NCBI GenBank assembly: GCA_049974865.1
Contig: JBNGCX010000034.1
Coordinates: 1-43,680 of the forward strand
Reading direction: 5' to 3'
Origin: JAGSOU01 sp049974865
GTDB lineage: Bacteria; Pseudomonadota; Alphaproteobacteria; Rhodobacterales; Rhodobacteraceae
Length of the DNA: 43,680 nt
Shown: one piece after another, positions 6,758 through 15,647 of the stretch
Position numbering within the stretch: the first letter of the stretch is position 1
How the letters are laid out: every line of letters begins with the position of its first letter
Made by a program: the position numbers and the translations under genes
Notes under the pieces: generated by a model
Databases searched by the model: none
What the model was told of the DNA's origin: nothing
Seen by the model: only the letters and a program-made list of their open reading frames with translations

Positions 6758-7945
6758 ATGAGCGACGGGAAATTCGACGTGGTCATCATCGGCGGTGCCG
6801 TGATGGGCAGCGCCGCGGCGTTCTGGCTGACGCGGCTGGCGGGGCAGGGGCTGTCAGTGCTGGTGCTGGAGGCCGACCCCAGCTATGCGCGGTCTTCCAC
6901 CGCGCTGTCCGTGGCCTCGATCCGGCAGCAGTTCTCGACGCCGCTCAACGTCAAGATATCGCGCTACGGTATTGATTTCATAAGGAGTATCGATTCTTCC
7001 GTCGGGCCGTCAGGCGGCGTCTCCGACCTCGGCTTGACCGAGAACGGCTATCTTTTCCTGGCCGGAAGCACCGGCAATGCCGCGCTGATGGAGGAACTGG
7101 GCCAAATGCAACGCGCCGAGGGCGCGGCGACCGAGCTGCTGGACAGGTCCGCGCTGGCGGACCGCTTTCCCTGGCTGGCGCTGGACGACGTGACCATGGG
7201 CAGCTTCGGGCCGCGCGACGAGGGCTGGTTCGACAATATGGGGTTGCTGGGCGCGCTGAAATCCGCGGCGCGCGCCGCCGGGGCGCGCTATGAGCGCGGC
7301 CGCGTCCTCGGCATTGCCCGCGAGGGCGCAAGGGTGACCGGGGTCACGCTGGAGGACGGCAGGCGGATCGGCTGCGGCGCGGTGATCAACGCGGCCGGAA
7401 CGGCGGCGCCGCAGGTGATGCGTTCAATGGGTGAGGATCTGCCGGTAGAACCACGTAAACGCACGGTTTTCATGATCGACGCGCCGAATGCGCGGCATCC
7501 GCGGGCGCCGCTGCTTGTGGATCACACCGGGTTCTACCTGCGGCCCGAGGGCGATCACTGGATCTGCGCCACGGTGCCGGACGACGACGGGCCGGTTGAT
7601 ATCGCGGATTTCGAGCCCGACCACCATCTGTTCGAGCAGGTGATCTGGGAGCGGCTCTATGCCCGCGCGCCGGGCTTCGACGCGGTCAAGGTGCTGCGCT
7701 GCTGGGCCGGGCATTACGCCTATAACACGCTGGACCAGAACGCGATCGTGGGGCGCTGGCCGTGGCTGGACAACCTCTACCTGATGAACGGGTTTTCCGG
7801 CCACGGGCTGCAGCAGGCACCGGCCATCGGACGCGGCATTGCCGAACTGATCACCGTGGGCGCATATCAGAGCCTGGACCTGGCGCCGCTGGGGCCGGAG
7901 CGCATCTTCGAAAACCGGCCATTTCTGGAAAAGGCCGTTGTTTGA
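6758..7945 (+). CDS. FAD-dependent oxidoreductase, DAO superfamily
   Basis: 395 residues with an N-terminal Rossmann dinucleotide motif (VVIIGGAVMGSAAAFWL, then the Glu of LVLEAD). NAIVGRWPWLDNLYLMNGFSGHGLQQAP near the C terminus (shown here in shortened sense: MNGFSGHGLQQAP) is the usual FAD-closing segment of DAO-type enzymes such as sarcosine oxidase beta-like and FOXRED1-like proteins. The STWHAAG motif for covalent flavin is absent; the equivalent place reads RSSTALSVASIRQQFS. The substrate is probably an amino acid or N-methyl amino acid, but it cannot be named. ATG 6758 follows GGAG. It stands alone, divergent from aroQ and convergent with phoB. Confidence 0.85.
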   Translation: MSDGKFDVVIIGGAVMGSAAAFWLTRLAGQGLSVLVLEADPSYARSSTALSVASIRQQFSTPLNVKISRYGIDFIRSIDSSVGPSGGVSDLGLTENGYLFLAGSTGNAALMEELGQMQRAEGAATELLDRSALADRFPWLALDDVTMGSFGPRDEGWFDNMGLLGALKSAARAAGARYERGRVLGIAREGARVTGVTLEDGRRIGCGAVINAAGTAAPQVMRSMGEDLPVEPRKRTVFMIDAPNARHPRAPLLVDHTGFYLRPEGDHWICATVPDDDGPVDIADFEPDHHLFEQVIWERLYARAPGFDAVKVLRCWAGHYAYNTLDQNAIVGRWPWLDNLYLMNGFSGHGLQQAPAIGRGIAELITVGAYQSLDLAPLGPERIFENRPFLEKAVV

Positions 7946-8012
7946 GGGGGGTGCGGGCCGCGCCGCTCCCTCTCTGCCGTGTCAGATATTTACATAATAC
8001 CGATTATCGGAA

Positions 8013-8705
8013 TCACCCCAGGGCGTATCCGGCGCCGCGCACCGTGCGCACCGGGTCTTCCCCGCCGAACTCGCACAGCGCCTTGCGCAGCCGTCCGATA
8101 TGCACGTCCACCGTCCGCGTGTCGACATAGATGTCGCGGCCCCAGACCCGGTCGAGCAGCTGCTCGCGGCTCCAGACCCGGCCCGGCTTTTCCATGAAGG
8201 TGCTGAGGAGACGGAACTCGGTCGGCCCCAGCTTCAGCAGCTTGCCGTCCCGGAACACCTTGTGGCTCTCGGCGTCCAGAACGATGTCTTCGTATTCCAG
8301 CCGTTCGCCGACCGAGGCCGGCCGCGTGCGCCGAAGCTGCGCGCGCACCCGCGCCATCAGCTCGACCACCGAATACGGCTTGACCACGTAGTCGTCGGCT
8401 CCGGTCTCGAGCCCCCTCACCCGGTCCACCTCTTCGGCGCGGGCCGAGAGCATGATGATCGGCACGTTACGGGTGTCGGGACGGGTTTTCAGCCGCCGGC
8501 AGACCTCGATCCCCGAGACCGAGGGCAGCATCCAGTCGAGCACGATGATGTCCGGCGCGTCCTCTTCGACCAGCAGCAGCGCCTCTTCGCCGTTCTCGGC
8601 CTTGGAGACGGTAAAACCCTCGGCCTCCAGGTTATAGGCCAGCACCTCGCGCTGCGCGGGTTCGTCCTCCACCACCAGGACGGTGGGCTGTTCCACGGTC
8701 GCCAT
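8013..8705 (-). CDS. phoB: Phosphate regulon response regulator PhoB
   Basis: 230 residues from ATG 8705, with a GTG one codon earlier as an alternative. The receiver domain has the acidic pocket VVEDEP (Glu13, Asp14), phospho-acceptor Asp57 in VLDWMLP, Ser87 in MLSAR and Lys109 in VVKPYS. An OmpR/PhoB-type winged helix follows, with LGPTEFRLLSTFMEKPGRVW and VDVHIGRLRKAL. PhoB activates phosphate-starvation genes through 11-bp-spaced Pho-box repeats, and such repeats lie before pstS in this cluster. The start overlaps the phoU stop, so it is the last gene of the operon. Confidence 0.97.
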   Translation of the reverse strand: MATVEQPTVLVVEDEPAQREVLAYNLEAEGFTVSKAENGEEALLLVEEDAPDIIVLDWMLPSVSGIEVCRRLKTRPDTRNVPIIMLSARAEEVDRVRGLETGADDYVVKPYSVVELMARVRAQLRRTRPASVGERLEYEDIVLDAESHKVFRDGKLLKLGPTEFRLLSTFMEKPGRVWSREQLLDRVWGRDIYVDTRTVDVHIGRLRKALCEFGGEDPVRTVRGAGYALG

Positions 8706-9418
8706 CACGGGCCCTCATGCGCGGTATATGCGGTGGCGTCGCCCTTGGGGCGGCTCTCCTCCGGCATCTCGCCGGTGGTCAGGTAGATCACCTGTTCGGC
8801 GATCGAGGTGACGTGGTCGCCCATGCGCTCAATGTTCTTGGCGATGAAATGCAGGTGCATGCAGGCGGTGATGTTGCGCGGATCCTCCATCATGAAGGTC
8901 AGGAACTGGCGGAACAGCGCGTTGTACATCTGGTCCACCTCCTCGTCGCGCTGGCGCACGTCCTCGGCCAGTTCGGGGTCGCGCTGGACATAGGCGTCCA
9001 GCGCGTCCTTCATCATCCCCTCGACGGTCTTGGCCATGCGCCGGATCGCGCCCGAGCCGCCCTCGATCGGCGCCATCTGCACCAGCACCGAGGTGCGCTT
9101 GGCCATGTTCTTGGCATAGTCGCCCACCCTCTCAAGGTTGGCGCTGATCGTCATCACGCTGAGCACCGTGCGCAGGTCCGACGCCGCGGGCTGGCGCAGG
9201 GCCAGCAGGCGCGCGGCCTCTTCGTTGACCTGCTCTTCCAGCGCGTCGATGGCCTTGTCGTTCTCGCGGACCTGGCGGGCCAGTTCCTCGTCGCGGTTGA
9301 CCAGCGAATTGGCGGCCGACAGCACGGCCTCTTCGACAAGGCCGCCCATCTTCATGATCGTCGCCTGGATCGCCTCCAGGTCGCGGTCATAGGATTTGAC
9401 GATGTGTTGATCGGACAT
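8705..9418 (-). CDS. phoU: Phosphate signalling protein PhoU
   Basis: 237 residues from ATG 9418, where MSDQHIVKSYDRDLEAIQA is the usual PhoU opening. It is all-helical with two related three-helix halves. Each half carries the metal-binding E/DxxxD-type signature, seen in ANLERVGDYAKNMAK and in AKNIERMGDHVTSIAE. PhoU links the state of the Pst transporter to PhoR and keeps the regulon off when phosphate is plentiful. It lies between pstB and phoB, overlapping phoB. Confidence 0.97.
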   Translation of the reverse strand: MSDQHIVKSYDRDLEAIQATIMKMGGLVEEAVLSAANSLVNRDEELARQVRENDKAIDALEEQVNEEAARLLALRQPAASDLRTVLSVMTISANLERVGDYAKNMAKRTSVLVQMAPIEGGSGAIRRMAKTVEGMMKDALDAYVQRDPELAEDVRQRDEEVDQMYNALFRQFLTFMMEDPRNITACMHLHFIAKNIERMGDHVTSIAEQVIYLTTGEMPEESRPKGDATAYTAHEGP

Positions 9419-9432
9419 GGGTGCGTGCCTTT

Positions 9433-10230
9433 CTAGCCGATGCGGCCCGTGATGTAGCTTTCCGTGCGCGGATCGGTGGGATTGGTGAAGATCTGCCCGG
9501 TCTCGCCGTATTCGACCAGGTGGCCGAGATGGAAGAACGCCGTCTTCTGGCTGACCCGCGCGGCCTGCTGCATGGAGTGGGTCACGATCACCACCGAGTA
9601 CTGCTCGCGCAGCTCGTCGATCAGTTCCTCCACCTGGGCGGTGGCGATGGGGTCGAGGGCCGAGCACGGCTCGTCCATCAGCAGCACCTCGGGCTCGGTG
9701 GCCACGGCGCGGGCGATGCACAGGCGCTGCTGCTGGCCGCCCGACAGGCCGGTGCCGGGTGCGTCCAGCCGGTCCTTCACCTCGTCCCAGATGGCGCCGC
9801 GGCGCAGGGATTTCTCGACGATCTCGTCCAGATCGGCCTTGTTCTTGGCCAGCCCGTGGATGCGCGGGCCGTAGGCGATGTTGTCGTAGATCGACTTGGG
9901 GAACGGGTTGGGCTTTTGAAATACCATGCCCACCTTGGCGCGCAGCTGCACCGGGTCGACCTTGGGGTCGTAGATATCCTCGCCGTCCAGCGTGATCTTG
10001 CCTTCGACGCGGGCGATGTCGATGGTGTCGTTCATCCGGTTCAGGCAGCGCAGGAAGGTGGACTTGCCGCAGCCCGAGGGGCCGATGAAGGCGGTGACCG
10101 TCTTGTCCTCGATGTCGATGTCGACATCCTTTATCGCGTGGTTGTCGCCGTAGTAGACTTGGCAGTCCCGCGCGGAAATCTTGACCTCATTGGTGCCCAC
10201 GGATCTCTCCAGAATTCGCATGTCGTTCAT
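9433..10230 (-). CDS. pstB: Phosphate ABC transporter ATP-binding protein PstB
   Basis: 265 residues. Walker A is GPSGCGKST (about 50-58), the Q-loop region is MVFQKPNPFPKSIYDNIAYG, the signature is LSGGQQQR, Walker B is VLLMDEPCSALDP and the switch His is in VTHSM. The phosphate-specific spacing and the MFQKPNPFP-like Q-loop distinguish PstB from other ABC ATPases. It powers PstCA. The gene lies 14 nt downstream of pstA and ahead of phoU. Confidence 0.98.
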   Translation of the reverse strand: MNDMRILERSVGTNEVKISARDCQVYYGDNHAIKDVDIDIEDKTVTAFIGPSGCGKSTFLRCLNRMNDTIDIARVEGKITLDGEDIYDPKVDPVQLRAKVGMVFQKPNPFPKSIYDNIAYGPRIHGLAKNKADLDEIVEKSLRRGAIWDEVKDRLDAPGTGLSGGQQQRLCIARAVATEPEVLLMDEPCSALDPIATAQVEELIDELREQYSVVIVTHSMQQAARVSQKTAFFHLGHLVEYGETGQIFTNPTDPRTESYITGRIG

Positions 10231-10244
10231 TGCGGCGGTCCCTT

Positions 10245-11591
10245 TTACCAGCGGCGTTCGAAGCGGCGGCGCAGGAGGATGGCGATGATGTTCATCGTCA
10301 TCAGGAACAGCAGCAGGATGATGATACCGCCCCAGGCGCGCTCATAATAGGCCGGGTCTGCGCGTTTCGCCCATTCGTAGATCTGTGCCGGCATGGCCGA
10401 GTTCGGGTCGAGAAAACCCGAGGCGATGCCGTCGGGATAGTTCGACGCGATATAGCCCACCATCCCGATCAGCAGCAGCGGCGCCGTTTCCCCCAGCGCC
10501 TGGGCCAGGCCGATGATGGTGCCGGTCAGGATGCCGGGCATGGCCAGCGGCAGCACGTGGTGGAACACCGACTGCATCTTCGAGGCCCCTACCCCAAGTG
10601 CTGCGTCGCGGATCGACGGCGGCACCGCCTTCAGCGCGGCGCGGGTCGAGATGATGATCGTGGGCAGCGTCATCAGCGTCAGCACCAGACCGCCGACCAG
10701 CGGCGCGGACTGCGGTAGATGCGCGAACTGGATGAACACCGCGAGGCCGAGGATGCCGAACACGATCGAGGGCACCGCGGCGAGGTTCGAGATGTTCACC
10801 TCGATCAGGTCGGTGAAACGGTTCTTGGGCGCGAACTCCTCGAGATAGATCGAGGCCGCCACGCCGATGGGCAGCGACAGGCCCAGCACCACCAGCATCA
10901 TGAACAGCGAGCCGAGCATCGACACGCCCATCCCCGCCTGCTCGGGCCGCGACTCGGAAGCGTCGGCGCCGGTGATGAAGGCCCAGTTGAAGGATTTTTT
11001 CAGGACGCCGGCCTCCTGCATCGCGTCGGCCAGGTCCAGGTGTTCGGCGCTGATATTCTTGTCCCGAGCGATCGAGTCACGCGTCACGCGGCCCTTGAGG
11101 TAACCGTCGACCCGGCTGGAGGCGAGCAGGCGGAACTCCACCGTTTCGCCGATCAGGCCGGGGTCGGCCAGCACGGTGTCCCGCACCTGCGCCGCGGCGC
11201 TGGCCGACAGAAGCGCCCGGTATTCCTTGGGCTTTTCGAAGACGCCGTCGATTTCGCGCTCGGCCAGCATCTTGGCCAGCGCATCGTCGATCAGCGGGCT
11301 GTAGCCGAAGGTGGAGACCTTCTTGATGTCCTCCAGGTTGCGCTCGCCTTTCTTGTCCAGCTTGGCCGGGTCCAGGTAGACCGGCAAGGTGACAAAGCTC
11401 TGCTGGAAGCCGCGCGACCCGTTGACCAGGATCACGCCCAGCAGCGCCACCACGAACGCCACGCCGATCGCCACGGCCACCATGCCGTAAAGGCGGAACC
11501 GCTTCTCGGCGGCGTTGCGGCGGCGGGTGCGGACATCGGTGGTGTAGAGCGAGCCGCCGGCCCTGGGCTGGTCTGCAGACAGGTCGGTCAT
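10245..11591 (-). CDS. pstA: Phosphate ABC transporter permease PstA, extended form
   Basis: 448 residues, against roughly 300 for E. coli PstA. A first membrane helix lies near residues 33-55, followed by a predicted periplasmic stretch of about 170 residues rich in charged segments. The permease core then begins (GVSMLGSLFMMLVVLGLSLP onward). The core carries the EAA-type loop ALGVGASKMQSVFHHVLPLA and the late ALGETAPLLLIG typical of PstA. The insert between helices 1 and 2 is real coding sequence in frame and appears to be the long form found in Rhodobacteraceae. Its start overlaps the pstC stop (ATGA). Confidence 0.95.
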   Translation of the reverse strand: MTDLSADQPRAGGSLYTTDVRTRRRNAAEKRFRLYGMVAVAIGVAFVVALLGVILVNGSRGFQQSFVTLPVYLDPAKLDKKGERNLEDIKKVSTFGYSPLIDDALAKMLAEREIDGVFEKPKEYRALLSASAAAQVRDTVLADPGLIGETVEFRLLASSRVDGYLKGRVTRDSIARDKNISAEHLDLADAMQEAGVLKKSFNWAFITGADASESRPEQAGMGVSMLGSLFMMLVVLGLSLPIGVAASIYLEEFAPKNRFTDLIEVNISNLAAVPSIVFGILGLAVFIQFAHLPQSAPLVGGLVLTLMTLPTIIISTRAALKAVPPSIRDAALGVGASKMQSVFHHVLPLAMPGILTGTIIGLAQALGETAPLLLIGMVGYIASNYPDGIASGFLDPNSAMPAQIYEWAKRADPAYYERAWGGIIILLLFLMTMNIIAILLRRRFERRW

Positions 11592-13060
11592 TCGTACTGC
11601 TCCCGGTATTTGCGCACGATATAGAGCGCGAAGACGTTCAGCCCGAGGGTGATGACGAACAGCGTCATCCCCAGCGCGAAGGCCACCAGCGCCTCGGGCG
11701 AGGCGAAGTCGGCATCGCCCGTCAACTGGCTGACGATCTTGGCGGTAACGGTGGTCATGGCGTCGAAGGGGTTGAGGCTCAGCTTGGCCGCGGCCCCTGC
11801 CCCAAGCACCACGATCATGGTCTCGCCGATGGCGCGCGAGGCGGCCAGCAGGATCGCGCCCACGATGCCTGGCAGCGCAGCGGGCAGCACCACCTGCTTC
11901 ACCGTTTCGGACTTGGTGGCGCCGAGGCCGAGGCTGCCGTCGCGCATCGCCTGCGGCACCGCGTTGATGATGTCATCCGACAGCGAACTGACGAAGGGGA
12001 TCAGCATCACCCCCATCACCAGACCGGCGGTCATCACCGCCGTGCCGCCCTGCATCCAGCCCACGCCCAGCAGGCCCCCCTGCCCGAACACGCTGACCAG
12101 GAGCGGCCCCACGGTCAGCAGCGCGAACAGGCCGTAGACGATGGTCGGAATGCCGGCCAGAACCTCGAGCATCGGCTTGGCGATGGCCCGGACATGGGGC
12201 GTGGCGTATTCCGACAGGTAGATCGCCGCGAACAGCCCGATCGGCACCGCCACCAGCAGCGCGATCAGCGAGATGTAGAGCGTGCCCCAAAGCAGCGGCA
12301 GGATGCCCAGCTCCGAGCCGCCGCCGAAGCTGGGGCTCCAGGTCAGGCCGGTGAAGAAATCCAGCGCCGGGTAGAGGCGGAAGAACTCCACCGTGTTGAA
12401 GATCAGCGACAGGATGATGCCCAGCGTGGTCAGGATGGCGATGGTGGAGGCCAGGATCAGCAGCGCCTTCACGCCGCGCTCCACCACGTTGCGCGCGCGG
12501 AATTCCTTGTCGCTGCGCGACCAGGCAAAGCCCAGCCCGCCCAGCGAGACGGCCAGCACCAGCCCCGTCATCAGCCGACGGCCGGTATTGCCAAGCACGC
12601 GGTAGCGCTGCGCGGCATGCAGCACCTCGGGGCGCACCTCGGCCCCCAGCGCCACGCCCACATCGCCCAGCAGCGCGCGGATATCGGTGGTTTCGGTGGA
12701 GAGGCCGCCGGCATCGTCGGCGCTCAGCGCGCCCTGCTTGACGGCCATGTCCAGGCCCTCGGCCACGCGGCGCACGTCGCTCATCACCAGGCTGCGGCTG
12801 GAGCCTTCCTCGATCGCCGCATCGGGGATCAGGCCCGAGATGCGGTTGTCGATCACCAGCGGCTGCGCCAGCAGCCATGCCGCCAGCAGCAGCAGCGCCG
12901 GCACCACCGCCCAGAGAAAGGCGTTTGTGCCGTAATAGGAGGGAAGCGAATGCAGGCGGCGCAGGTCGCCCCCGGCAGTGCCGAGCGCGCGCCGGCGCCC
13001 GAGGAAATAGCCGATCGCCCCAAGTGCGACCACGACCAGGATGAGCCAGAGGACAGGCAT
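11588..13060 (-). CDS. pstC: Phosphate ABC transporter permease PstC, extended form
   Basis: 490 residues, well above the 320 or so of E. coli PstC. The extra N-terminal half has helices near residues 3-18 and 48-68, a soluble stretch to about residue 148, and a further helix near 155-175. The conserved core follows, with FFTGLTWSPSFGGGSELGIL, YLSEYATPHVRAIAKPMLEV, LAGIPTIVYG, the EAA loop SLGLGATKSETVKQVVLPAA and AIGETMIVVL. It forms the inner-membrane channel with PstA. It follows pstS after a terminator-like hairpin. Confidence 0.96.
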   Translation of the reverse strand: MPVLWLILVVVALGAIGYFLGRRRALGTAGGDLRRLHSLPSYYGTNAFLWAVVPALLLLAAWLLAQPLVIDNRISGLIPDAAIEEGSSRSLVMSDVRRVAEGLDMAVKQGALSADDAGGLSTETTDIRALLGDVGVALGAEVRPEVLHAAQRYRVLGNTGRRLMTGLVLAVSLGGLGFAWSRSDKEFRARNVVERGVKALLILASTIAILTTLGIILSLIFNTVEFFRLYPALDFFTGLTWSPSFGGGSELGILPLLWGTLYISLIALLVAVPIGLFAAIYLSEYATPHVRAIAKPMLEVLAGIPTIVYGLFALLTVGPLLVSVFGQGGLLGVGWMQGGTAVMTAGLVMGVMLIPFVSSLSDDIINAVPQAMRDGSLGLGATKSETVKQVVLPAALPGIVGAILLAASRAIGETMIVVLGAGAAAKLSLNPFDAMTTVTAKIVSQLTGDADFASPEALVAFALGMTLFVITLGLNVFALYIVRKYREQYE

Positions 13061-13109
13061 AGGCCCCTCGTTCAGATTCTACGGGTTCGGTTCCGAGGCC
13101 CTAATAGGC

Positions 13110-13140
13110 AAAAAAAGGCGGCGCGGAAACCCGCACCGCC
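13110..13140 (-). terminator. Attenuating terminator between pstS and pstC
   Basis: Read on the minus strand, a 10-bp GC stem with one U-G wobble (plus-strand arms 13117-13126 and 13131-13140, 4-nt loop) is followed by seven T. It sits in the pstS-pstC gap and would reduce transcription into the membrane genes, matching the high demand for the binding protein. Confidence 0.85.
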
Positions 13141-13158
13141 CGTCCAAGCGGAAATCGC

Positions 13159-14190
13159 TTAGTTCATGGTCTTTTCTTCGGCCACGGCAGCCTGGGTGTC
13201 GGCCAGCTCGGGGTCGGAGACCAGGCCGTAGGCGGCCAGCGGGCCGTCGGGGCCGGCGATCTCGTCGGCGACGAAGAACTCGGCATATTCCTTCAGGCCG
13301 GGGATCACGCCGATGTGGGCCTTCTTGATGTAGAAGAACAGCGGGCGCGACACCGGGTAATCACCCGAGGCGATGCTCTCGGTCGAGGGGGTGACGCCCG
13401 ACATGGTGGCCACTTTCAGCTTGTCGGTGTTGTTCTCGTAGAAGGCCAGGCCGAACACGCCCACGCCGTTCTGGTTGGCGTCGATGCGGGCCAGGGTCTC
13501 GGTGTAGTCGCCGTCGATGTCGACCGACTTGCCGTCGGTGCGGACCGAGATACAGGCGTCCTCGGCGTCGTCTTCCGACATGCCGGCGGCCATCATCGCT
13601 TCCATCGCGCCGGTGGCTTCGCAGCCCTTGGCCAGCACCTTTTCCTCGAACACCTCACGGGTGCCGTGCTTGGTGCCCGGGATGAAGGCGGCGATTTCGA
13701 CGTCCGGCAGGTCGGCGTTGAACTCGGACCACTTGGTGTAGGGGTTGTCGACCAGCTCGCCGTCCTTCAGCACCTTGGGGGCCAGGGCGTTGTACCAGTC
13801 GGCCGGCTCGAAGGCGGTGAAGGCCGGGCCGTCGATCTGGCTGGCGAAGACGATGCCGTCGTAGCCGATGCGAACCTCGATGATGTCGGTCACGCCGGCC
13901 TCTGCACAGGCCTTGATTTCCTTGTCCTTGATCTTGCGCGAGGCGTTCGCGATGTCGATCGTGTTCTCGCCCACGCCTTCGCAGAACCGCTTCAGACCCG
14001 CGGAGGAGCCGCCCGATTCGACGACGGGGGTCGGGAAGTCGAAGTTCTCGCCGAAGGCTTCGGCGACGATCGAGGCATAGGGCAGAACGGTCGAGGACCC
14101 GGCGATCTGCACGTTGTCGCGCGCGGCAGCGGCGGTGGCGGAAACGGCAGCGATCGCCAGAGTGGAGGCGGTCAGTTTCACAAAGGACAT
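13159..14190 (-). CDS. pstS: Periplasmic phosphate-binding protein PstS
   Basis: 343 residues with a signal peptide (MSFVKLTASTLAIAAVSATA) and likely cleavage near AAA-RDN around residue 23. The mature protein has the phosphate-binding segments VQIAGSSTVLPYA, VESGGSSAGLKRFCEG, DIANASRKIKDKE and IPGTKHGTREVFEEKVL. The last belongs to the larger PstS subfamily, here 343 residues. PstS delivers phosphate to PstCA. The ATG follows AGGAGCT. Pho-box repeats lie about 80-110 nt upstream. Confidence 0.97.
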   Translation of the reverse strand: MSFVKLTASTLAIAAVSATAAAARDNVQIAGSSTVLPYASIVAEAFGENFDFPTPVVESGGSSAGLKRFCEGVGENTIDIANASRKIKDKEIKACAEAGVTDIIEVRIGYDGIVFASQIDGPAFTAFEPADWYNALAPKVLKDGELVDNPYTKWSEFNADLPDVEIAAFIPGTKHGTREVFEEKVLAKGCEATGAMEAMMAAGMSEDDAEDACISVRTDGKSVDIDGDYTETLARIDANQNGVGVFGLAFYENNTDKLKVATMSGVTPSTESIASGDYPVSRPLFFYIKKAHIGVIPGLKEYAEFFVADEIAGPDGPLAAYGLVSDPELADTQAAVAEEKTMN

Positions 14191-14271
14191 GTAGAGCTCC
14201 TGATGTCGTGTGTCCGGCCGCCCTCAGTGGCGACCCTGCCGCGGTCCCTAGACCCCGGGCACAATGCTTTT

Positions 14272-14300
14272 GTGACACCAGTGTAACGGTTTCATGACAA
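14272..14300 (-). promoter_or_regulatory. Pho box (three repeats) upstream of pstS
   Basis: On the minus strand, TTGTCAT, CCGTTAC and GTGTCAC start at exact 11-nt steps (plus coordinates 14294-14300, 14283-14289, 14272-14278), separated by A-rich 4-nt spacers. This matches the known PhoB-site design of 7-bp direct repeats every 11 bp. The promoter core just downstream is not clearly readable. Confidence 0.85.
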
Positions 14301-14360
14301 CCCACCTAATCGCCCTGCGACTTTCTGGCGTGAATGCGCCCGCGCGCGCGAGGGTGGCCT

Positions 14361-15401
14361 CTAAGCCACTGGCAACATGATGGAAAACGTGCTGCCCTTT
14401 CCCGGCTGGCTGTCGATGCGGAAACGCCCGCGATGGCGGTTGACGATATGCTTCACGATCGCCAGCCCCAGCCCGGTGCCCCCCATCTCGCGCGATCGGT
14501 GGCTGTCGACGCGGTAGAATCTCTCGGTGAGTCGCGGGATATGCACGGGGTCGAACCCCTCGCCCCGGTCCTGCACGTCGATGCGGATGCCCGGGCCACG
14601 GAAGGCCACCTCGCGCTCGGTATAGGTGATGCGGACGGTCACCCGCCCGCCCGAGCCGCCGTATTTGATCGCGTTCTCGATGAGGTTGGTGAAGATCTGC
14701 ACCAACTGGTCGGCGTCGCCCTGCACCTCGACCGGCCGGTCGTGGCCGGTCACCTCCAGCGTCACGCCGGCCTCCTCGGCCATCGGGCGCAGCGTCACGA
14801 CCGAAGAGTTCACCAAGGCCACCACGTCCACCCGGCCGCTGGGCCGCATCCGCTCTTCGCTTTCGACCCGGCTGAGCGACAGCAGGTCGCTGACCAGCCG
14901 GTTCATGCGCTCGGCCTCGCGCCCCATGATGTCGAGGAACCGCGCCCGCGCGGCGGGGTCGTCCCGCGCCGGGCCCCTGAGGGTCTCGATGAACCCCAGC
15001 AGCGCGGTCAGCGGCGTCTTCAGCTCATGGCTGACATTGGCCACGAAGTCGCGCCGGATCTGGCCGGCCTGCTCGCGCTCGGTGACGTCCTCGAAACAGA
15101 CCAGCACGCCGGCATTCAGCCCCTCGCCCACCGGGCTGGCGGTGACCTGGTAGGTGGCCTCGCGCGAGAGATCGGTGGTGAGGTAGCGGATGCTGCGGCG
15201 CTGGCGCAGGCGCAGGGATTCCTCGACGCAGTCCAGCAGCGCGGGCTGGCGCAGGACGGCGATGTAATGCCGGCCCAGGCCGCCCGACCCGAACATCTGC
15301 CGCGCGGGGCCGTTCATCGCCATCACCCGTTCATCCCGGGAAATCAGAATGCTGGGCAGGGGCACGCCGTCCAGGATGGTGGAGATCAGTTCGCTGTTCA
15401 T
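14361..15401 (-). CDS. phoR: Phosphate regulon sensor kinase PhoR, soluble form
   Basis: 346 residues. There is a PAS-like N-terminal domain (about 1-105), a HisKA domain with His125 in FVANVSHELKTPLTALLGF, and a HATPase domain with NLIENAIKYG, DVQDRGEGF and GGTGLGLAIVKHIV. Unlike E. coli PhoR there is no hydrophobic N-terminal membrane segment, so it is predicted to be cytoplasmic. It phosphorylates PhoB under phosphate limitation. It lies upstream of pstS on the same strand, separated by a 170-nt gap that carries the Pho box, so pstS can be driven independently. Confidence 0.93.
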   Translation of the reverse strand: MNSELISTILDGVPLPSILISRDERVMAMNGPARQMFGSGGLGRHYIAVLRQPALLDCVEESLRLRQRRSIRYLTTDLSREATYQVTASPVGEGLNAGVLVCFEDVTEREQAGQIRRDFVANVSHELKTPLTALLGFIETLRGPARDDPAARARFLDIMGREAERMNRLVSDLLSLSRVESEERMRPSGRVDVVALVNSSVVTLRPMAEEAGVTLEVTGHDRPVEVQGDADQLVQIFTNLIENAIKYGGSGGRVTVRITYTEREVAFRGPGIRIDVQDRGEGFDPVHIPRLTERFYRVDSHRSREMGGTGLGLAIVKHIVNRHRGRFRIDSQPGKGSTFSIMLPVA

Positions 15402-15499
15402 CGCATGGCCGCCTGCTCGGGGTGAAGGACGCCCGGCAAGGTTGTCCAGACCGGCGGATTTGTAAACCGTTCAGACGTGACGTCGCTTTCCCTTTGCTT

Positions 15500-15528
15500 T
15501 TGACAGCCGCAAAAACATCGGGTTGAAT
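15500..15528 (+). promoter_or_regulatory. Candidate sigma-70 promoter
   Basis: TTGACA (15500-15505), a 17-bp spacer and TTGAAT (15523-15528): a full-consensus -35 with ideal spacing. It would start a message for the unknown gene at 15648 with a leader of about 110 nt. Confidence 0.5.
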
Positions 15529-15647
15529 GCCCGACACGGTTTACTGCCGCCTTTTCGCGCGTCTGTTTGATTTTTGTGCGCTTGAACAATCGAGGATCCA
15601 CGACCCCGCCGGCCGCTGGCCCGCGCCCAAGCAAAGAATCGACGCCG

